This document shows, one piece after another, positions 54,519-64,000 of a DNA stretch of 64,000 nucleotides. The position numbers and the translations under genes are program-made. This stretch comes from Anthoceros angustus (Eukaryota; Streptophyta; Anthocerotopsida; Anthocerotales; Anthocerotaceae), in assembly GCA_010909165.1 (NCBI GenBank), contig MU008175.1, positions 558,001-622,000 on the forward strand, given 5' to 3'. The notes beneath the pieces were generated by a model. That model was not told the origin of the DNA, did no database searches, and saw only the letters and a program-made list of their open reading frames with translations. The first letter of the stretch is position 1, and every line of letters begins with the position of its first letter.

Positions 54519-56527
54519 TCATTCATTCCTTACAGCCTTCTCTCTCCTAGCTTGGTGTTCACTCTGCAATTTCAAAAACTCCCGCCTGTAGAATTTCCTA
54601 GTTCGAAAGGCCAGGATACTAGAGGCTACGCCGCCTACAAGGCACATTACAGCCATTATGACAAATGACAGCCGAAAACACTCGGGACCATCGCATGATG
54701 AAGCTTCAGAGAATAAAACCCCTTCAGAGGAAATACTACTACTTCCGACATGGGTTCCAAGGTGCTGCTTCCGTGCCTCGGCATCATAAAAATAACCAGC
54801 AACCCTAACCGAGAAAATGTATGCACCCAACGGGCTGGCAATGGCTATGGTGTTGAAGAGAGTACCAAAATTCGTCAAGCCGAAAATGTCTGACGTAATC
54901 AATGGCATCAAAGCCCACTGAGCTCCATAGCACAAACCAATAACGACGGAGCCCACATAAAGGCAACCACGGATGCCTGAGGCTATCACAAAGTGCCCTA
55001 AGCTCATTGCAACCAATGTGATGACAACGAAGACGGGCCTCGCCACTCCTTTGGACTTCAAACAACGGTCAGAAATAAATCCAGCCCCAGCACGCCCCAG
55101 AAAATTCCAAATGCTCAGGAGAGCAACAAATGTTTCAATTTGACCTTGCTTGTAACCAAGAGAAGCGCCAATCTGCCCAAGGTTGTCTATAGCAGTGAGC
55201 CCTGACCCCATTGCACATGCCATGCAGAGAAACAGCAGCCAGAAATTCAGTTCTGTCAAGGCCTGCAGGATAGAAAAATCCTCTGTGACGGCAGTTCTAC
55301 CATTTAAGGGTTGATGAGTATGTCCACTGCTGGCAGCATCATCGACCGACGCTTTGGAAATGGACGCAACCCTGTCTGCATCGTCAGACCCTGTATCGTG
55401 TCCACGAAACCCTGGGTTACGCTGGCATTGCAGGTCTGAGGTCTCAACAACACCCTTCACACACTCATTTATGATGCCAGATGACTGATCAATGATGCCA
55501 TCTTCCAACAATGGTTGCGCAGCTGCAACATGGATGCCGCTTTTCTTCACTCCATCACATTCGGATCTGATGACTACAGCTAAAGGGAGAAGAAGAATGA
55601 CGACCACACCCAGAAGAACGAACCAGTAGCTTGTGGAATTGGTCAGAGTGCCTGCATTCTGCAAGATACTCACCACCACCAGGTAGACAGCCAAAGCTAG
55701 TGCAATCCAGAAAACCACATTAAAGGTTTTCTCCTCGTTGTCCTCAGAAGGGCCTGAAATAGGTCGAATTCTAGCTGCTGCCAGCAGAGCTATCACAGCT
55801 GGTAAGAAAGCAATCATCAAGATGAACGAGCTTGGTTGCTGGCCATACAAAGCATGGTATATCTGTGTAAGAATCGCTCCACTGAGGCCCAAATACCCCT
55901 GCACAAACAGGACAGAATATTAGAACATCACGAAGGGCGGGAAGACTTCTAGTCAACGTGGCTTTCCCCTTCCTATCTCACCTTCTGTAACCCGATCACG
56001 TTTCCTCGTCGGGACGGAAAGGTCTCCACACCCGTCACAATAACGGCCGTGTTAAAAAATGTTTGCGCGTTAGTAGCAACGCATATGAAAATACACATAA
56101 GCCACAGCGGAGGAGATGCAATCCGGTGAGTGACAGCAAGCCACACGGCAAAGTAACCAAAAAAGCTCTGAAATGCTCCGATCAGCAAGATAGTCCAGAC
56201 TGGAACATAGTTGAAAAGAAATCCCGCATGACTTCCCACGTTCGCTCCGATGTCTTTGAAGAACCCTAGAAGGTCCAAGGTCTGCTGATCATAATTCAGG
56301 GAAGACTTGATGGCAGAAGAATAGGAACCAAACACGTACGAGGCCCCGGACACACTTTGCAGCCAAATGCCTACAACAAACATAAACCATCTGCCGTCCC
56401 ATACAGACTTCATCACCTGCCTAGCCATCGAATTCCCTCTGCTCGCCCGATCCATAGCCTTACAATGATAGCCAGAACTACCAAAATGCCAGCCTTCCAC
56501 AGCAGCACGAATGTGTGCATCTACCAT
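54519..56527 (-). CDS. Nodulin-like MFS transporter (two exons)
   Basis: Exon 1 is 55982-56527 and exon 2 is 54519-55898, with an 83-bp intron of phase 0; 1926 nt, 641 residues. Met at 56428 (MARQVMKS) is probably the true start, because membrane segments and family similarity begin there. The N-terminal nodulin-like domain has WLQSVSGASYVFGSYSSAIK, LGFFKDIGANVG and FGYFAVWLAVT. After a hydrophilic loop rich in Ser/Asp (about residues 290-400), the MFS-like half has LDNLGQIG-type and GRAGAGFISDR motifs and ends with VAGYFYDAEARKQ, a family signature. About 12 membrane segments. The family is membrane-located with mostly unknown substrates. Confidence 0.93.
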
Positions 56528-57354
56528 ATGCGAGACTGAGCAAACTCATTTTGCTCACCATCAGCCAGATCTGGCCCTGAAACAGAGATCCCCTCCGACG
56601 CAGTCACCAAGCTTCCAAGCTGTAGACCTGGAAGCATGTAGAAATGAGGCCAGAAACAGCGATGTGCAGTGTGCAGTCTCTTCTCTTGTTCCACACAAGA
56701 AGAAATCCAGTGGCGGCAAAAGAGCGCAGAAGCGATCTAGAGCTGATATCTTCTCCTTAATCTGTCTTAGCGATATCAAACATTGGCTCGGAGCACGCTG
56801 CTCAGGAGCAATGTGCTGCTGAGGCCACGTGGAGTCCAAAGCTGGACGACGCGCTGGCCGCACCTCCGTCTCCAGCTATAGCATTGTGTAAAAAAGTCTG
56901 AAAGGAGTTTTGCGCATTTTTATATTAATACGGTAACTGCAGTTCCGGTAGAGGGCAAGTGCGGTTAACGCGTATGGTCCAAGTACATATGCAATACAGT
57001 CAACAAGTGGCCAGCAGGGAAGGCGTCAGGACCGTGGGACACCGGCCTGTCGCCTGAATCCATGAATCGTATCGAGCTTTGAATCGTGGATGGAAACGAC
57101 CGCCGATCGAGATCATATGTGTGCAGTGAGCCTGGTGTGTGGCTTGAGATTTGTGGAGAACGAAGGATGTTGCCAAAAGCTCTCACAGCGCCTCATCATC
57201 TGGTGAAAGCTCTGCAGAACATTCACGAAGGAGTTTGATATAGTAGCGGATGAATGTGGGCAGAGTGGGGTTGATCCAGGTTGGTGGCGGCGGATTGGGG
57301 ATTTTTTATCCCAGGCGTGAAGCGGCAGCGGATTGGAAGGCGTGTTTTGAGTAG
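56528..57354. other. Divergent intergenic region (827 bp)
   Basis: Lies between the nodulin-like gene (-) and the phosphatase gene (+), and must hold both promoters. tttttatattaatacg at about 56917 is a TATA-like site. No further gene seen. Confidence 0.5.
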
Positions 57355-58848
57355 ATGAGTGGGTTGTGGGTAGTACATGCTCCTGTCGGGACAGCTATGA
57401 TCACGGCGGCTGTTCCCATGTGGCAGCTTGTCACCACCGTGGCTCTGCTGGCGGCGGTGGTTTTATGCAGGAGGATGAAGATGACAAGCCTGCTGCGAGG
57501 GGCCACCCAGCCTGGTGTTTCGAAGTGGGTGGAGAGGGGTGTGCCATTCTTGCTGCGTTTACAGTTGACGCGGAGTCCGTTTCTGGATTCCTTGTTCTCC
57601 GGGCTGTCGACTGTTGTTTCCGTGGAGTTCTACCAAGCGTTCCTGCCGCTGCTTTTCTGGGTAGAATTTGGACTCTGAGTTGTGGTGATTTAGGTTTAGT
57701 GTGCGTGTGTGTGCCTTTGGTTTGTGCTGATCATCAGGTGGGATGGGTGACAGTCTGGGCATGGCAGATTGGGTAGGCAGATGACTCTGCTCATGGCAGC
57801 GTGCATGTATGTGGGCAACTTTATGAAGGATGTGGTGAGCGCTCCAAGACCCCCTTCCCCACCTGTGAGAAGATATGTGACGTCTCATGCTGAGAAGGAC
57901 GCTGCAATGGAGTATGGGCTGCCTTCGTCTCATACCATGAATACTTTGTGCCTGTCGGTTTATCTTTTGCATAGTCTGGGGGGAACAGAGTCGCCCTGGT
58001 TCGGGACCATCCTGGCACTGCTTCTGCCCATCGTGGTGATGGTTATCTACGGCAGACTGTATCTGGGAATGCATACACCGGTTGATGTCATTGCAGGAGC
58101 TGCTGTAGGAGTTGTGCTGCTTCTTACCTGGATGTCTGTGGACCAAGCGCTCGATGAGTTCATCACTGGAGGCCAGAACGGTGAGTTCTGGATGATGTGG
58201 GCTGTTTTCTGGAGGGCCTATCAGGCCATTGTAAATGATGTTTGTGTCACCGTACTAAAACAAGTTGTTTGTTGCATCGCTGCAGTCCTACCCTTCTGGG
58301 CCGCACTGTCTGTGCTGCTGCTGTTTGCATATCCCACTCCTGAGCTGCGGACACCCAGTTTTGAGTTCCACACAGCCTTCAATGGTGTGGTCTTGGGAGT
58401 TGTATGGGGCTCACATCGGGCCTTTGCCTACACTGGTGGCGATTCTGTTGCCATACCCCTGCACACATGGGCTGGTTTCATGGTCCTTACGAGGAGGTCT
58501 CTGTTGGGCTTGCCTGTCATACTGACAGTCAAAGGGATCATGAAGGCATTTGCCATCCGGTTGCTGCCACTCTTATCACAAACTGTCGGACTGCCCATTC
58601 ATTCTTCCTCTTATGTTCCCCTTCTGCACTCTAAGCAGGTTGCCGCAACTGTTGAGAAGGAGCAGAACACTGTGGTTACTACTTCGCCGGCCAGTGCCCT
58701 GGAATCAGGCCGCAAGAGCAGATTATTCCTGGGTCAAGAGATTGAGCCACTTGATGTGGACACGGGTGTAAGGTTGTTGCAATATGCAGGGGTTGGCTGG
58801 TCGGTAATCGAGGTGGTTCCCTTTTTCTTCAGGACTCTGAACCTGTGA
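57355..58848 (+). CDS. Lipid phosphatase of the long-chain-base 1-phosphate phosphatase (SPP) type (two exons)
   Basis: Exon 1 is 57355-57660 and exon 2 is 57781-58848 (phase 0); 457 residues. Exon 1 has the SPP start (VSKWVERGVPFLL, FYQAFLPLLFW). Exon 2 has the three PAP2 motifs: KDVVSAPRP, GLPSSH and GRLYLGMHTPVDV. In the third, the usual SR is GR; the catalytic His and Asp remain. The rest of the protein has several membrane segments. The enzyme family dephosphorylates sphingoid-base 1-phosphates in the ER, affecting sphingolipid signalling. The acceptor at 57780 is chosen because earlier acceptors lead to a stop; relative to the family about six residues are missing at the exon junction, so an alternative splice site is possible. 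Confidence 0.88.
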
Positions 58849-59861
58849 AACGGGCCAAGCCTCAGGAATGCCGCCTCAAGCTGAGATCCTCCCATTTTTT
58901 GCTACGTTGGGTGGTGGAATAGACTTTTTAGGCATCGTTGGTGATTACCCTGGGGGCAATCGAAAGAGCCAGTGATAAGGCTGATATGAAACAAGCAAGG
59001 TCGAGGCATCGGGAGACATTGATTGTTTCTGTTCCTTCATCAAGTGTGAAGCCGCCTATGAGGTTCAAAGTGAGCGCTTTGCTTTCAAGGAGTTCACATT
59101 TCATGGAAGCAAGGTAAGGGGCCTTGGCCTGTAGTTTCTGGACATAGCAAATGTCTTTTTTGCTGTGTACAGAGATGGCTAGGCTGGGACGTCGGCCAGC
59201 CACTAACACACACCGGCAAACGTGCAGGTGCTTGTTTTGTGATTAAGAATTGCGTACACTGGGCTGGAACATTTCAGATACATCGTTTGGAAGGCTAGCT
59301 ATCCCAAGATTTTGTAATGTACTTAGGTTGCCGATGACACATGTGAGTCGGAAATTGCTTTGTCGATTTACACCAGTTGCCGGAACTAGAATAATAAAGC
59401 AAGATCAGTACTGGAATGATCTCTGGGCTGGAGCTTTGCAATTCACCAAAATGCTTGTCTCGTTCCCAAAATGTAAGACCATGTCCTCAACCAAACTCCC
59501 CTAGTTTACCAACTTATTACTTGAACGGCAGCGTAAACAACTATTATCAGGCTGTTGCTTACACCGTAGTAGTGGTATGGAGAATGCATCTCACCTGGAA
59601 AATGGAACTCCCAAGGCTGTCGCCAACGCCGGCACCGAAACTCGGATGCAGAAAGTTGCATGAGCAACTAAGCACACCCTGGGCATCGGAGACAATACAC
59701 ATATATCGGAAGTGCAAGCTTGCACGCATGTCCATCCAGCTCCCAGCTCCAGCTGCACCTCTCACACAGGAGGCAAGTACGTCTTGCCTGCGACGCGGTG
59801 CGATCCACAACCTTCTTCTACAACACGTGAAAGAATAGAATCCAAAAGAGCCGAATCGGGG
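58849..59861. other. Convergent intergenic region; no gene
   Basis: 3' regions of the phosphatase (+) and the ferredoxin-like gene (-). Short open frames of 84-140 codons show no family signature. aataataaagc at about 59389 is a possible poly(A) signal on the plus strand. Confidence 0.5.
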
Positions 59862-60344
59862 CTACAAGGTGTTCCAGGGCTTCTCATCAGCTATGGCAAC
59901 CACCATCCCCTCCAGCTCCGGCGTGAGCACAAGCTGGCATCCCAAACGCGCGTGCCTGTCCACCTGTCCCCCGCCGTTTGACGCCTTCAACACGTCCAAC
60001 TCCGCCGGAGATCGGGGCGGCAACCGCTGCAGCCACTCGTTGGCCACCGTCACCTCGCACTGGCCACTGCAGGCGGTGATGTCCTCCAAGGGATGCATCT
60101 GCGGATGCACCAGCCTGTTGTTCACCAGCGTCTTGAGCACGGTGTGGCCCGTGAGCCCCTGCACCGCGTGCCGCGACCCGTCCTCGTCGACCACCGTCAG
60201 CCGCAGCGTCCGATCCGCCACCTTGCACGACTCGCTCCGACTCCGGCTGCTGGAGCCGGCCAGCGCCGAGCTCCCCATCCACCGCGCCTGCTGCTGCAGC
60301 GGCGCCACATGCCGCCGCAACCTCGTCACCACCGTCATCGCCAT
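59862..60344 (-). CDS. Mitochondrial 2Fe-2S ferredoxin-like protein, complex I ferredoxin (C1-FDX) type
   Basis: Single exon, 160 residues from the Met at 60344 (MAMTVVTRLRR); the frame is open upstream to an ATG at 60518 but is Gly/Arg-rich there, so the inner start is preferred. The first 35 residues look like a mitochondrial presequence (Arg-rich, no acids). The body has VADRTLRLTVVDEDGSRH, DITACSGQCEV, EWLQRLPPR, RLGCQLVLTPELEGMVVA and EKPWNTL. This is the pattern of the plant ferredoxin-like protein identified as part of the bridge between complex I arms. Only three ferredoxin-type cysteines are visible (two in CSGQC, one in GCQLV), fewer than the four of electron-transfer ferredoxins, so a structural role fits. 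Confidence 0.88.
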   Translation of the reverse strand: MAMTVVTRLRRHVAPLQQQARWMGSSALAGSSSRSRSESCKVADRTLRLTVVDEDGSRHAVQGLTGHTVLKTLVNNRLVHPQMHPLEDITACSGQCEVTVANEWLQRLPPRSPAELDVLKASNGGGQVDRHARLGCQLVLTPELEGMVVAIADEKPWNTL

Positions 60345-61677
60345 CGCCAGACCTCTCCTCCTTCTTCCTCTTCTCCCTCTCGTCTCCCACTCCCTCCCGG
60401 CTCCGCTCGCCACACCGCAAGCCTCTCCGTCTCTTCCTCTTCCTCCTCCTCCTCCTCCTCTCCACCCTTCCCTCCGTCGTCCCACCGCCCCAAACCCTAA
60501 TCCGAAACCCCGTTCCACTCCGTCCCGTTTGTCACGCCACCCCGTCCCGTTTCCTTGCTCCGCCTTGTTCCGTTCCGTTCCGTTCCGAAACAGTGGGAGC
60601 CGCCTAGTAGGGCTTGCAAGCTCGCGGAACCCGAAGCGTGTGAGTGGACTCTACGCGGCAGAAGCCGAAGCGGATCCACCGATTCCGTACTTCCCGGGGG
60701 GTCGTTTGAATGCGTGGGGAAACGACACGAGTCTGGATCGTGCATGGAGGATGCGGGCCCACCGCCACTGCGTCCACCCGGCTACTCTGGTTGCCACGTA
60801 TCCTTCCACACGCTCTGACGGTCGACACGAAGTCGCTCACAAATCACAGATAATATTTAAATAGGTATACATTTTGGTGTTCAATGACCCAGTCCAGTCC
60901 GTGAACATCAACTTTTTACCATCCTGGTTTTTGGTTGTTGGTTGTTGGTTGTTGGTTTTCTTGGACTCTCTTCTTACACAATGCTTTGGAATAGCTTAGC
61001 CCAAATGGCATATTTATAGGAACGTTGTTGGTTGTTAAGGGGTGCCCAGAGGGAGTTAGAGGGAGTGGATGCCCTTGGTGCTAAGTAGTTTGGGCACACC
61101 ATGTATAAGTCGTCAAGTATCAAAGTTCCATGAACTATAATAGAGTTTGTTTTTCTTCATCCTTCTCCCTAGCAAGAGAAGATCACTCTTCATGCATGAT
61201 GATGGTTTGTGGATGAGAGGACCTTCCTAGGACTATTAATATAAATTTTATTAGATTAAAATAGAAATAAATAAAACTTAAAAACAGAAGGACTATGTAT
61301 ATAAGCAGCAGGAGGAGCTACGTTGGCTACGTTAGCTACATATGGATGAGGGGATAGGAATGGTGAAAGGGGTGCGATAAAAAAAGAAGAAAGCCGGCCA
61401 GAAGTAAAAGCATGCTTGTATATAATATATAATTAAGAGCGCTTCTGGGAGGAGTATGTAGAGAGACCGGTTATTGATAAAGGCTGCAGGACTTTGATTT
61501 ATCACAGGGTTTTGTGTGAGGAGAGGAGAGGAGACGAGGGGAGACGAGACGAGAGGAAGGCGCCTGTCTCCAGGCCAGGCCGTGGCTCCTGCTGAATCCC
61601 TGGTGCGACAGCGGATACATGCGAAATCGGGCTCCACAGCGGGCCGGTAGTGCGATCGGGCCGTACCAGGAGTTTGG
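60345..61677. promoter_or_regulatory. Divergent promoter region of the ferredoxin-like and CCT genes
   Basis: Contains a telo-box-like AAACCCTAA at 60492-60500 near the ferredoxin-like gene, short repeats (gttcc)n at 60560-60590 and (ggttgtt)n at 60930-60960, and TATA-like gtatataagc at about 61296 before the cytidylyltransferase gene. A 331-codon frame at 59869-60864 is antisense to the ferredoxin-like gene and not believed. Confidence 0.5.
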
Positions 61678-63769
61678 ATGGCCCGCAGGCCAAGAAAGCG
61701 GCCGGTGACCCAGCGCGATGATTCCAGTGACGAGGAGGAGGCTGCGCTTGCGCATCTGCAGGCCCGGTATGTACCGCATCCGTCTCCGCCCGCTGTGAAG
61801 GACGAGGAGCGGGAACGGCCTGTGCGGGTCTACGCCGATGGCATCTACGATCTCTTCCATTTCGGGCACGCGCGCTCTCTGGAGCAAGCTAAGAAGCTGT
61901 GAGTTCTGAAGTTGTGGCTGGGGATGTGAGGGGAGGGATGGGGAGAGTGTGTTTTTTGTGTTATGGTGCGGGGAGTGGGAACGGCGGAATTTTTGTAGGA
62001 TTTGTGGTTCTGCGTTTCTTGTTTTGTTGTGGAATGTGTTGGTTGTGGTTTGGTAACCAGAGCTCTGGATTTGCAGGTTTCCGAACACCTACTTGTTGGT
62101 GGGATGTTGTAGTGATGCCCTCACAAATAAATATAAAGGCAAGACAGTGATGACCGAGGCGGAGCGCTACGAATCGCTGCGACATTGCAAGTGAGCTGCA
62201 GACTCCTTGGATCTCTCGTCTTTATGGAGTTCGGTGTTCGCTTCACTGTCATGGACCTGTTTTAGTACTTGTTATCAATTCAGTCAGGTGCTAGAAAGGG
62301 ACTGTCGATGCTGTGCCTTTTTGTGGTCTGGGGAAGGCACAGGGTCCTTGGTCCTGCATTGTTGTGTGTGGGGGGCTTTTTGGCTCAGGTTTGTGGAATC
62401 AGTGGTGTTGGAGCCCTTCCCGTCGTTGTTCTCTGAGGTTGACGAACTGTCTTTGGCCCTTGGCAGATGGGTTGACGAAGTAGTGCCTGATGCTCCCTGG
62501 GTGATCAATCAGGAATTTCTGGATAAACATCGAATCGATTATGTTGCACATGACGCCCTCCCGTATGTTTCGCAAGCCTCTGTCGTCTTATGCACCAGGA
62601 GCCTTGTTGTACTGCGTGGCTTTATTCAGTCGAGATTTGTCTGACAGAAAACGCTCTGTTGTATTGCAGGTATGCTGACACCAGTGGCGCCGGCAAGGAT
62701 GTATATGAATTTGTGAGTATTTGTGATGCTTGAGATTTTTGGAGCTTTCGTTCAGCATGTTTTCAGTGCTTTGTGTCTGTCGCACGAACTAACTCTTCTT
62801 GCAGGTGAAAGCTGCAGGGAGGTTCAGAGAGACAAAGAGGACTGATGGTATCTCTACCTCAGATCTCATTATGAGGATTGTCAAGGACTACAATGAGTAT
62901 GTCATGCGCAACTTGGCTCGTGGATATACGAGAAAGGAGTTGGGAGTCAGCTATGTGAAGGTCAGCCGCCTGCATCTATACCTTTTGGCCGTCTTCTGGG
63001 CGTCTAGTAGCCTGTCCAATTGATGGTAACATCATGGCCTATACCTCAGATTTGGCCCTTTTTGATACATGGGTTTTCTTTGTCTCTCAGGAGAAGCAGT
63101 TGAGAGTGAACATGGGAATCACCAAGCTGCGACAAAAAGTGAAGGAGCAACAAGAACGGGTTGGCCGGAAGGTTTCCCTTTTCGTTCCCACTGCATATTG
63201 GTGTCGTCTAGGACATAGTTCTATATGCAAGGTTTGCACGTAGACAGAACTCGTTGAACATCACTACTTCGGCGTGTTTGCTGGCTTACTTACGGCTTTG
63301 GTCTGAAAATGCCTTGATGTAAACCGTTTTTCGTTTCTGTCGTGGGTGCAGCTCAAGACTGTGGCTAAAACGGCAGGTGAGCACCATGGGGAGTGGGTAG
63401 AAAACGCAGATCGCTGGGTCATTGGCTTTTTGGAGAAGTTTGAGCAAGGCTTTCATCTAATGGTAAATCACCTCATGAAGCGTGTTGCTGTGCTTGCTCA
63501 GAGGTGCGTTTGAAGAAGCGTGTGGTTTGTGGAGCAGCATCTGATGGGGGTCATCAGGGAGACATTGGTGGAAGCTGATGGCTATTTTTGCTTGCTTGTA
63601 CCGCGTGCAGGAAAATGCAATCAAGACTCAAATTCAGAAGGGCTTGATGAGGCCTGAAACAAAGAACAGGGGTAGCTCCAGAAACAAGCTTCTTCCAAAC
63701 TCAGGACATGTGAAAGGAAGCGAGAGCTCCTTGCACGGCTCCAAACGAGGTGTCATGGCAGCTCTCTAA
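61678..63769 (+). CDS. CCT: CTP:phosphocholine cytidylyltransferase (eight exons)
   Basis: Exons: 61678-61898, 62077-62190, 62467-62562, 62670-62712, 62805-62960, 63091-63171, 63352-63462 and 63611-63769; 981 nt, 326 residues, all GT-AG. The catalytic domain has [15 protein letters not shown] (with the HxGH nucleotide-binding motif), [37 protein letters not shown] and [11 protein letters not shown] (the RTxGISTS motif). After it come an amphipathic, Lys/Glu-rich membrane-binding helix ([16 protein letters not shown]) and a C-terminal tail. It catalyses formation of CDP-choline, the controlling step of phosphatidylcholine synthesis. Length is typical of plant CCT (about 330). The acidic stretch [10 protein letters not shown] near the start is a possible regulatory site. 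Confidence 0.97.
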
Positions 63770-63886
63770 CTCCTTGAATGACCTTGTTTCAGGAGGTGAG
63801 ACACCTTGCATAACGTCCCTGAGTTAGTTGCCACTGAGATGTCACTGTTAAGGTGTATGCGTATGCCATTTTTTCCTCCTTGATTC

Positions 63887-63892
63887 AATAAA
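63887..63892 (+). promoter_or_regulatory. Poly(A) signal AATAAA of the CCT gene
   Basis: AATAAA lies 118 bp after the CCT stop codon. The remaining sequence to 64000 shows no gene. Confidence 0.6.
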
Positions 63893-64000
63893 GACCCCGT
63901 AACCTGTCCAAGATACGTTTACTTGCTACCAGCTCCCAATGCAGATTAGGCTTGAGAATGTGGAGAGGCTTTAGTTTAGACTTAGGGTTGCTCGTCGGGG

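Noticed and set aside
57559-58146. 195-codon minus-strand open frame
   Set aside because: Antisense shadow of the phosphatase gene covering its conserved motifs.
59869-60864. 331-codon plus-strand open frame
   Set aside because: Antisense to the ferredoxin-like gene; Pro/Ser-rich composition from a GC-rich complement and no family match.

Overview
The window is nuclear DNA from a seed-free land plant. Evidence: plant-type spliced genes (CTP:phosphocholine cytidylyltransferase, nodulin-like MFS transporter, plant complex-I ferredoxin-like protein, UBTD-type protein), a telo box before a ribosomal protein gene, Ty3 chromovirus and copia-type retroelement pieces, and very long intronless PLS-class PPR genes. 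One PPR protein ends in a DYW-like deaminase domain whose last residues are QRRP. That resembles the DYW:KP class linked to U-to-C RNA editing in hornworts, ferns and some lycophytes. The short introns (76-230 bp) suggest a compact genome, perhaps a hornwort, but the sequence cannot settle this.

Layout. 1-14.6 kb is a purine-rich mosaic of shuffled retroelement debris (coiled-coil gag-like pieces on +, protease and RT/RNase H remnants on -), seeded with about 50 copies of a 16-bp palindrome (tcctaccatggtagga and variants). 14.6-20.4 kb holds microsatellites, duplicated segments, a decayed multi-exon gene and a copia-type LTR with primer-binding site. 20.5-24.0 kb is an intact PPR-DYW-like gene, followed by a complete four-exon UBTD-like gene on the minus strand (24.6-25.7 kb). 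25.7-39.9 kb is a direct tandem duplication (about 5.8 and 6.8 kb) of the 3' part of a giant minus-strand PPR gene plus a convergent PPR pseudogene; the 5' part of the giant gene remains open at 36.4-39.9 kb. 41.1-44.4 kb is an AT-rich block with three tandem three-exon genes for small secreted six-cysteine PAN/Apple-like proteins; these are visible only from splice structure. 44.87-52.33 kb is a Ty3 chromovirus with LTRs and a perfect 5-bp target duplication, itself interrupted by a 2.3-kb DNA-transposon-like insertion. 53-64 kb is ordinary gene-rich sequence: RPL35 (uL29), tRNA-Leu(CAG), a nodulin-like MFS transporter, a long-chain-base-phosphate phosphatase-like enzyme, a complex I ferredoxin-like subunit, and phosphocholine cytidylyltransferase.

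How the genes fit together: the PPR loci are organelle RNA-processing factors, and expansion by internal duplication and unequal exchange is visible. The phosphatase and the cytidylyltransferase are both lipid-metabolism enzymes but are not obviously co-regulated. The PAN trio looks like a young family of secreted peptides under selection for its cysteine frame. Gene models with introns were made by eye from splice sites and reading phase; all exon sums are multiples of three.
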